Positions 33,011 through 37,814 of a stretch of DNA of 37,814 nucleotides are shown here, one piece after another. The notes below the pieces were generated by a model, which was given only the letters and a program-made list of their open reading frames with translations, had not been told where the DNA came from and searched no databases. Position 1 is the stretch's first letter. Each line of letters opens with the position of its first letter. The stretch is from contig NZ_JAAXYC010000045.1 in NCBI RefSeq assembly GCF_018619185.1, forward strand, positions 1 through 37,814. The letters are read 5' to 3'. Made by a program: the position numbers and the translations under genes. Source of the stretch: Streptomyces sp. McG3. GTDB lineage: Bacteria; Actinomycetota; Actinomycetes; Streptomycetales; Streptomycetaceae.

Positions 33011-33454
33011 GTGTCCAATATCGAAGAACAGAAAATCAAAAGAACGCTGCAGGGCTGCGGATTGGAAATCACGGACACTGAGGCCCCGACTGCGGCACCG
33101 TCTGTGGCGAGGGCTATTCAAATGGTCGCGGGCATAGATGTTGAGCCAACCGTGTCCATCGATGCAGCAGGCCATGGTTCTCTGGAGGAGCTCGACCGGC
33201 AGTGGCACGAAAGGGCGCGGTCAGCACTCACCGAACCAGGTTCCGGCGAGTTCTTCATTGTGCCGCCGGGAAGTGGGAGGTCTACCGTCGGATGGGTATC
33301 CGTCAGGGACATCGCACCCCCTGGCCTGCCGTCGCGCATTGCTGCGGCGACCGGAACTCCCGAGTTTGTGGCGTTGTCCGCAGATGGGACGCACCTGTGT
33401 GCGGTAACGGAGGAAGAGGATACGTACTGGATCATTGTGCGATCGCTCGACTGA
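33011..33454 (+). CDS. Probable cognate immunity protein of the RHS toxin, unknown family
   Basis: A 147-residue acidic protein starting with GTG 33011, 34 bases after the toxin stop, with GGCGGAG 9 bases upstream. No family is recognised. The C-terminal half has a compact pattern (GEFFIVPPGSGRSTVGWVSV and the LCAVTEEEDTYWIIVRSLD end) like many small immunity proteins. Position directly behind a polymorphic toxin gene is the main evidence. Codon use is less G/C biased than that of its neighbours, like the toxin, supporting joint acquisition. Confidence 0.65.
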   Translation: MSNIEEQKIKRTLQGCGLEITDTEAPTAAPSVARAIQMVAGIDVEPTVSIDAAGHGSLEELDRQWHERARSALTEPGSGEFFIVPPGSGRSTVGWVSVRDIAPPGLPSRIAAATGTPEFVALSADGTHLCAVTEEEDTYWIIVRSLD

Positions 33455-33473
33455 GCCGGCCCGGACGGCCCTC

Positions 33474-33707
33474 TCACTCCTCCGGCGGGAACACCACCTC
33501 CCCCGACCCCGCCAGCGTCAGTGTGATCGCCTCCACCGGGCAGCCCTCCGCTGCCGCGAGAACCTGCTCGCCCGCGTCCCGGTCCTCCTCGGTCGGGTGG
33601 GACTGGCGGGCCGAGTCCAGGTGGAAGGCGTCTCCCGCGTGGCTGACGCACATGCCGGAGCCGATGCAGACGGAGCGGTCGACCTCCACGTGCCAGCGGT
33701 CGCCCAT
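33474..33707 (-). CDS. [3Fe-4S]-type ferredoxin
   Basis: A 77-residue ferredoxin with Cys14 and Cys20 (CIGSGMC) and Cys56 (GCPVEAI), the three-cysteine set typical of small ferredoxins that feed cytochrome P450s. ATG 33707 overlaps the aldehyde dehydrogenase stop by one base (TGATG), so it is translated together with it; a GTG three bases upstream is an alternative. The pairing of ferredoxin with an aldehyde dehydrogenase suggests an oxidation pathway from alcohol through aldehyde to acid that begins with a P450 encoded elsewhere. Confidence 0.9.
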   Translation of the reverse strand: MGDRWHVEVDRSVCIGSGMCVSHAGDAFHLDSARQSHPTEEDRDAGEQVLAAAEGCPVEAITLTLAGSGEVVFPPEE

Positions 33708-35176
33708 CACGCCTCCCGGTAGCCGGCGGGCAGGTGGATCATCTTGTGCTCGAAGAACTCGCCGTAGCCCTCGGGGCCGAACTCGCGGCCCAGGCCGGAG
33801 TTCTTGTAGCCGCCGAAGGGGCCGAGCATGTCGAGGCTGAAGGTGTTCACGCTGTACGTGCCCGTACGGACCCGGCGGGCCACGTCGATGCCGCGTTCCG
33901 TGTCCGCCGTCCAGACGCTGCCGCTGAGGCCGTACGGGGAGTCGTCGGCGATGCGGACCGCCTCGTCCTCGTCGGCGTACGGGATCAGGCAGATCACCGG
34001 GCCGAAGATCTCCTCACGGGCGATGCGCATGGAGTTGTCCACCGAGCCGAAGAGGGTGGGTTCGACGTACCAGCCCCGCTCCTGGGACGCGGGGCGATTG
34101 CCGCCGGTGAGGATCTTGGCGCCCTCCTCCTGGCCCAATGCGATGTAGTCCAGGGAGCGTTGCTGCTGGCGTCGGGCCACCAGCGGGCCCAGTTCCGTCG
34201 TCGGGTCCAGGGGGTCGCCCACGCGCAGGGCGCCGGCCGCCGCCGCGAAGGCCTCCGCTATCTCGTCGTAGCGGGAGTTCGGGGCGAGGATGCGCGTCTG
34301 GGCCACGCACGCCTGGCCGTTGATCATCCAGGCGAACGGGACGATGCCCGCCACCGCCGCCTCCAGGTCGGCGTCGGGGAGGATGACCGCTGCCGACTTC
34401 CCGCCCAACTCCAGGGTGACGCGCGTGAGGTTGCGGGAGGCCACCTCCATCACGCGGCGGCCGGCCGCCACCGAGCCGGTGAAGGAGACCTTGTCCACGT
34501 CCCGGTGGCCCACCAGGTATTCGCTGACCTCCCGGTCGGCCGGAAGGATGGAGAGGACCCCGGGCGGCAGGCCCGCCTCCGCGGCTATCTCCGCCAGGAG
34601 GTAGGCGTCCAGGGGGGTTTCCGGTGAGACCTTCAGGACCGCCGTGCAGCCCGCCAGCAGCGCCGGGGCCAGTTTGGCGGCGGCCGTGAACTGCGGGACG
34701 TTCCACGGGACGACCGCGGCGACCACGCCGACCGGTTCGCGGCGGACCAGGAGGGGGCCGAGGACGCCGTCGCGTCGTTCCTCGTACGGGAAGTCGCGCG
34801 CCACCGTGATCGCCGAGTCCCAGACCATCATCGCGGCCAGCGCCTGCACCATGACGCTCGAACTGTACGGAGTGCCGTTCTGGGCGCTGATCAGCCGCGC
34901 GAACTCCTCGTGGCGGACGGCGAAGGCGTCCTTGATCCGGGTGATCACCGCGATCCGCTCGTCCAGACCCATCCTCGGCCAGGGGCCCTCGTCGAAGGCG
35001 CGGCGGGCGGCGGCGACCGCCCGGTCCACATCGCCCTCGGAGGCGTGCGGCACGCGGCCGATGACCTGTTCGGTGTGCGGGGAGATCACCTCGATGACCT
35101 CGGTGCCGAGCGGATCGGTGAACTCCCCGCCGATGAACAGTTGTCCGTGTTCCACAAGCTCCGTAAGTCCCGTCAT
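33707..35176 (-). CDS. Aldehyde dehydrogenase (NAD(P)+)
   Basis: A 489-residue aldehyde dehydrogenase with the full set of motifs: PWNVPQF (157-163), VSFTGS (230-235), catalytic Glu256 in LELGGK, and catalytic Cys290 in NGQACVA, with EEIFGPVICL later. It oxidises an aldehyde to the acid in the cytoplasm. First gene of the operon with ferredoxin; a CTGAC-N5-GTCAG palindrome lies 35 bases upstream of its start, and a KstR-like near-match lies farther up in the divergent region. Mycobacterial sterol catabolism uses KstR-controlled dehydrogenases of this type, which is why this link is proposed; the substrate is not established. Confidence 0.9.
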   Translation of the reverse strand: MTGLTELVEHGQLFIGGEFTDPLGTEVIEVISPHTEQVIGRVPHASEGDVDRAVAAARRAFDEGPWPRMGLDERIAVITRIKDAFAVRHEEFARLISAQNGTPYSSSVMVQALAAMMVWDSAITVARDFPYEERRDGVLGPLLVRREPVGVVAAVVPWNVPQFTAAAKLAPALLAGCTAVLKVSPETPLDAYLLAEIAAEAGLPPGVLSILPADREVSEYLVGHRDVDKVSFTGSVAAGRRVMEVASRNLTRVTLELGGKSAAVILPDADLEAAVAGIVPFAWMINGQACVAQTRILAPNSRYDEIAEAFAAAAGALRVGDPLDPTTELGPLVARRQQQRSLDYIALGQEEGAKILTGGNRPASQERGWYVEPTLFGSVDNSMRIAREEIFGPVICLIPYADEDEAVRIADDSPYGLSGSVWTADTERGIDVARRVRTGTYSVNTFSLDMLGPFGGYKNSGLGREFGPEGYGEFFEHKMIHLPAGYREA

Positions 35177-35210
35177 GGCCGTTGCCTCCCGCGAACCCGT
35201 GCACCTGAAA

Positions 35211-35225
35211 CTGACTGTTCGTCAG
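35211..35225. promoter_or_regulatory. CTGAC-N5-GTCAG palindrome (copy 3)
   Basis: CTGACTGTTCGTCAG, same family as 5352 and 15299, 35 bases upstream of the aldehyde dehydrogenase start. Its right arm shares the TCGTCAG ending with copy 2. Confidence 0.6.
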
Positions 35226-35240
35226 AACTGATACCAGTTC
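35225..35240. promoter_or_regulatory. GAACTG-ATAC-CAGTTC palindrome
   Basis: A perfect 6-4-6 inverted repeat directly abutting copy 3 of the CTGAC palindrome. It may be a second operator for the divergent promoters; it does not match the KstR consensus. Confidence 0.45.
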
Positions 35241-35306
35241 CTGTTCCAGGAGTCCACGGCGCGGACCGCCCCGCACGCAAAGGTTTTGGTAGACCTGGGC
35301 TACCAC

Positions 35307-35320
35307 TGGAACAAGTTCTC
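35307..35320. promoter_or_regulatory. KstR-like operator, near match
   Basis: TGGAACAAGTTCTC matches seven of the eight fixed bases of TNNAACNNGTTNNA (final C in place of A) and has a perfect GAAC-AA-GTTC core. It lies 50 bases upstream of the hydrolase start. Confidence 0.5.
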
Positions 35321-35369
35321 GTTACAGTGGGCGCAGTGCACGCTGAGCCGAGGCAGAGATGGGAATCCC

Positions 35370-36416
35370 ATGACGCAGCTGACGCAGGTGACCGACCACG
35401 GCGGAGGCGTCCACAGCATCAAGGTCCCCATCCCGGACAACCCGCTGGGACACACCCTGGTCCACCTCGTCGACACCGACCGGGGGCCGGTCCTCATCGA
35501 CACCGGCTGGGACGACCCGGCCTCCTGGGAGACCCTGGTCGCCGGGCTGACCGCCCTCGGCACCGCCGTCGCCGACGTCCACGGCGTCGTCATCACCCAC
35601 CACCATCCCGACCACCACGGTCTCTCCGGCCAGGTCCGCGAGGCGTCCGGGGCCTGGATCGCGATGCACGAGGCCGACACCGCGATCGTCCGGCGCACCC
35701 GGGAATCCGAGCCCGGCACCTGGCTCGACTACCTCACCCGCAAGCTCGCCGCCGTCGGCGCGCCGGAGGAACACCTCGCCCCGTTGCGCGCCGCCCGCAG
35801 CGGAGGGCGGCCGCGGACCCTGCCGGGTCTGCGCGCCGCCCTGCCCGACCGGGAGATCGTGCCCGGCGAGCTGCTCGACCTCGCCGGCCGGCGGCTGCGG
35901 GCCGTCTGGACCCCCGGACACACCCCGGGGCACGTCTGCCTCCACCTGGAGGAGCGGCATCCGGCAGATCTGGCGGGGCACGGGCGGTTGTTCTCCGGGG
36001 ACCACCTGCTGCCGGGGATCAGTCCGCACATCGGGCTGTACGAGGACCCCGACGACACGACGGTCACCGATCCCCTCGGCGACTACCTCGCCTCGCTGGA
36101 GCGGATCGGCCGGCTCGGGGTCGCCGAGGTGCTGCCCGCGCACCAGCACGCGTTCACCGGTGCGGGCGGGCGGGTGCGGGAGCTGCTGGACCACCACGAG
36201 GAGCGGCTGACCGGGCTCCTCGCGCTGCTCGCCGCACCCCTCACCCCGTGGCAGCTCGCCGAGCGGATGGAGTGGAACCGGCCCTGGGAGCAGATTCCGC
36301 ACGGCTCGCGGTCCATCGCCGTCTCCGAGGCCGAGTCCCATCTGCGGCGGCTCGTGAAGCTCGGCCGCGCGGAGGCCGTGCCGGGCGGGCCCCCGGTGAC
36401 GTACATCGCCGTCTGA
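35370..36416 (+). CDS. Metallo-beta-lactamase-fold hydrolase
   Basis: A 348-residue MBL-fold protein. The zinc site starts at HHHPDHHG (77-84, giving His77, His79, Asp81 and His82) and continues with TPGHTPGHVCL, SGDHLLPG and LPAHQHAF. The C-terminal region (about 255-348) is a winged-helix-like extension (QLAERMEWNRPW and SHLRRLVKLGRAEAV) seen in LACTB2/hydrolase-type members. It may hydrolyse a thioester or lactone. The start is ATG 35370; an upstream in-frame stretch to 35286 overlaps the KstR-like box and is less likely. It is divergent from the aldehyde dehydrogenase operon. Substrate unknown. Confidence 0.85.
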   Translation: MTQLTQVTDHGGGVHSIKVPIPDNPLGHTLVHLVDTDRGPVLIDTGWDDPASWETLVAGLTALGTAVADVHGVVITHHHPDHHGLSGQVREASGAWIAMHEADTAIVRRTRESEPGTWLDYLTRKLAAVGAPEEHLAPLRAARSGGRPRTLPGLRAALPDREIVPGELLDLAGRRLRAVWTPGHTPGHVCLHLEERHPADLAGHGRLFSGDHLLPGISPHIGLYEDPDDTTVTDPLGDYLASLERIGRLGVAEVLPAHQHAFTGAGGRVRELLDHHEERLTGLLALLAAPLTPWQLAERMEWNRPWEQIPHGSRSIAVSEAESHLRRLVKLGRAEAVPGGPPVTYIAV

Positions 36417-36460
36417 CGTCCGGCGCCGTCGTGGCCCGCGCCCCCGGTGACGTACATCGC
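36389..36460. repeat. Direct repeat of the hydrolase 3' end
   Basis: A 21-base sequence at 36389-36409, within the last codons of the hydrolase gene, is repeated exactly at 36440-36460 in the space after its stop. The copies are 51 bases apart, which suggests a small tandem duplication. Confidence 0.75.
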
Positions 36461-36489
36461 GACGTGCGGCTCCCGGCCCCTCCCCTACG

Positions 36490-36675
36490 GACCGGTAGAG
36501 TGGGCAGGTCGTCATCATGCCCGTACAGGGGGAAGCCGGTGCGAATCCGGCGCAGTGCCCCAGCCGTGAACCGTCCGCCCGACGGCAGCCGGACCGCCCG
36601 CCGCGGAGCGTGACCGGCTCGGGCCACCGGAACCCCGGTGGCCGGCACCGTCGAGGCATACGGGGCCGGAGCCCG
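36490..36675 (+). ncRNA. Cobalamin (B12) riboswitch
   Basis: The conserved core is clear: GGGGGAAGCCGGTGCGAATC at 36528-36547 and the CAGCCGTGAA element at 36561-36570, the counterpart of the ACTGTGA motif. A B12-box-like GTCGAGGCATAC lies at 36650-36661. Boundaries are approximate. It would reduce expression of the downstream gene when adenosyl- or other cobalamin is present. Confidence 0.85.
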
Positions 36676-36705
36676 GGGCTCTCGTGTGCCCGGGGAGTCC
36701 GGCCC
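36663..36705 (+). promoter_or_regulatory. Riboswitch expression-platform hairpin
   Basis: GGGCCGGA (36663-36670) pairs with TCCGGCCC (36698-36705) and internal CCGGG/CCCGG arms extend the stem. It ends just before the GGAG ribosome site at 36711, so it could act by terminator formation or by hiding the ribosome site. Confidence 0.55.
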
Positions 36706-36728
36706 TCGCAGGAGAGGCCCAGCCAGCC

Positions 36729-37814
36729 ATGACCGTACGCCGCAGCGCAGCCGCGCTCGCGACCACCGCCGTGCTCCTGGGCGCGGCCGCACCTGTAGCG
36801 GTCGCCGCGCCGAGTCCTTCCCCGTCCGCGGAGCTGCCGGCCGGGCTCTACGGCACCACGGACCCCACGTACGACGGGGTGTGGCGGCAGTCGCTGGCCT
36901 TCCTCGCGCAGAAGATCGAGTACGTCACGCCGTCCACGGCCTCCGTCGACTGGCTGGTGGGCCAGCAGTGCGACAGCGGTGCGTTCACCTCGTACCGCGA
37001 CGCCGCCAAGCCCTGTGACGCGTCGACGGTGATGGACACCAACGCCACCGCCGTCGCCGTGCAGGCCCTCGTCGAGATCAACCAGCACCGCGACGCCGCG
37101 AACAACGGCGCGGACTGGCTGAAGTCCGTGCAGAACGAGGACGGCGGCTGGGGCTACAACCCCGGCGGCCCGAGCGACGCGAACTCCACGTCCATCGTGA
37201 TCGGCGCGCTCGCCCGGACCGGGATCCCGATCAACGAGGTCACCACCGCCGACGGGAAGACCCCGTACACCGCGCTCCAGTCGCTGGCCATCCCCTGCGG
37301 GGACGAGGACGGCGGCGCGTTCGCCTACCAGCCGGACAAGAAGGGCGAGCTGACCGCCAACGCGGACGCCACCGCGGCCTCGGTGCTCGGCCTGATGGGC
37401 AAGGGCATCGCCTCCGGCACGTCCAACGCGGTGAAGGACCCCTCCTGCACGAAGGGCGACGACCTGAGCCCGGAGCAGACCGCCCAGAACGGCTCCTTCT
37501 TCCTCGCGGACGCCCTGAAGAAGTCGCCGTATCTGGAGCAGGCCCCGATGCCCGGCGCCGAGAACACCGAGCCGCAGCCCGACTACGGCAACACCGCGGA
37601 CGCGGTCGTCGCGCTCGCCGCCTCCGGGCACACGGACAAGGCCGAGGCCTCCGTCGCCTGGCTGCAGAAGAACGCCACCGACTGGGCGAAGCAGGGCGGC
37701 CCGGCCGCCACCGCGCAGCTGATCCTCGCGGCGCACGCCACCGGCGCGGACGCCCGCAGCTTCGGCGGCGTCAACCTCGTCAAGCAGCTCAACACGATGG
37801 GCCCCGCCCCGGCC
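36729..37814 (+). CDS. Secreted prenyltransferase/squalene-cyclase-repeat protein under B12 riboswitch control, 3' end cut
   Basis: At least 362 residues; the frame is open at the window end. A signal peptide (VRRSAAALATTAVLLGAAAP, cleavage near VAVAA-PS, residue 27) precedes alpha/alpha-barrel repeats: QSLAFLAQKIEYVTP, VDWLVGQQCDSGAF, WLKSVQNEDGGWGYN and GAFAYQPDKKG. Human intrinsic factor and transcobalamin use the same alpha/alpha-barrel fold, and the gene sits under a cobalamin riboswitch, so it may be an extracellular B12-binding protein (inference). ATG 36729 follows GGAG at 36711. The downstream gene cannot be seen; a B12 uptake system would be expected. Confidence 0.8.
   Translation, partial: MTVRRSAAALATTAVLLGAAAPVAVAAPSPSPSAELPAGLYGTTDPTYDGVWRQSLAFLAQKIEYVTPSTASVDWLVGQQCDSGAFTSYRDAAKPCDASTVMDTNATAVAVQALVEINQHRDAANNGADWLKSVQNEDGGWGYNPGGPSDANSTSIVIGALARTGIPINEVTTADGKTPYTALQSLAIPCGDEDGGAFAYQPDKKGELTANADATAASVLGLMGKGIASGTSNAVKDPSCTKGDDLSPEQTAQNGSFFLADALKKSPYLEQAPMPGAENTEPQPDYGNTADAVVALAASGHTDKAEASVAWLQKNATDWAKQGGPAATAQLILAAHATGADARSFGGVNLVKQLNTMGPAPA

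Noticed and set aside
35322..37736. An 804-codon minus-strand frame across the hydrolase, riboswitch and secreted-protein genes
   Set aside because: It runs antisense through a riboswitch and two real genes; translation is Gly/Arg/Val-rich and unlike any protein.

Overview
The window is high-GC actinobacterial chromosome, almost certainly Streptomyces. The genes show strong third-position G/C bias, F420- and mycothiol-dependent enzyme families, many GTG starts, and the usual Streptomyces mix of BCCT and MFS carriers, secreted lipoproteins and a small biosynthetic cluster. No rRNA, tRNA or CRISPR array was seen. All family assignments come from reading motifs by eye; no database search was run.

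Layout. 1-1730: a 5'-truncated BCCT osmolyte carrier. 1758-5294 (minus): an acyl-CoA dehydrogenase fusion plus SCP-x-type thiolase operon behind a KstR-like operator. 5471-7048: a 14-TM MFS pump. 6973-12398: a divergent island with an IclR regulator and peptidase E on one side and DUF1177, an NCS1 permease and an M20 peptidase on the other, linked by stop/start overlaps. 12535-18846: mostly housekeeping or conserved genes (methyltransferase, cell-wall amidase, DUF5336-like membrane protein, Rv3520c-like F420 oxidoreductase, mycothiol-dependent family protein, small unknowns). 18870-22055 (minus): GT4 glycosyltransferase, methyltransferase and alpha-barrel protein. 22322-22933: a KstR-type TetR regulator with two tandem KstR-like boxes upstream.

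22899-30775 is the most unusual metabolic locus. A phosphopantetheinyl transferase, a stand-alone carrier protein and a seryl-tRNA-synthetase-like amino acid:carrier-protein ligase lie on the minus strand. Divergent from them are a PhyH-type dioxygenase, a DUF6271-like putative glycosyltransferase, a free-standing condensation protein and an exporter, all with overlapping reading frames. This looks like a compact non-ribosomal pathway without a normal adenylation domain.

30849-33454 is a lower-GC toxin island. It holds the 3' remnant of an RHS/YD-repeat polymorphic toxin gene, broken by a 1046-bp element with 18-bp perfect inverted repeats and a TCA target duplication. The element carries a CdiI-like immunity gene and a decayed IS5-type transposase. 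Removing it on paper restores the toxin reading frame exactly, and a probable cognate immunity gene follows.

33474-36416: an aldehyde dehydrogenase and ferredoxin operon divergent from a metallo-beta-lactamase-fold hydrolase, with palindromic operators between them. 36490-37814: a cobalamin riboswitch and a secreted prenyltransferase-fold protein cut by the window end. A recurrent theme is a scattered lipid or sterol-like regulon: KstR-like boxes and a second palindrome, CTGAC-N5-GTCAG, recur upstream of acyl-CoA dehydrogenase, F420 oxidoreductase, aldehyde dehydrogenase and kstR.
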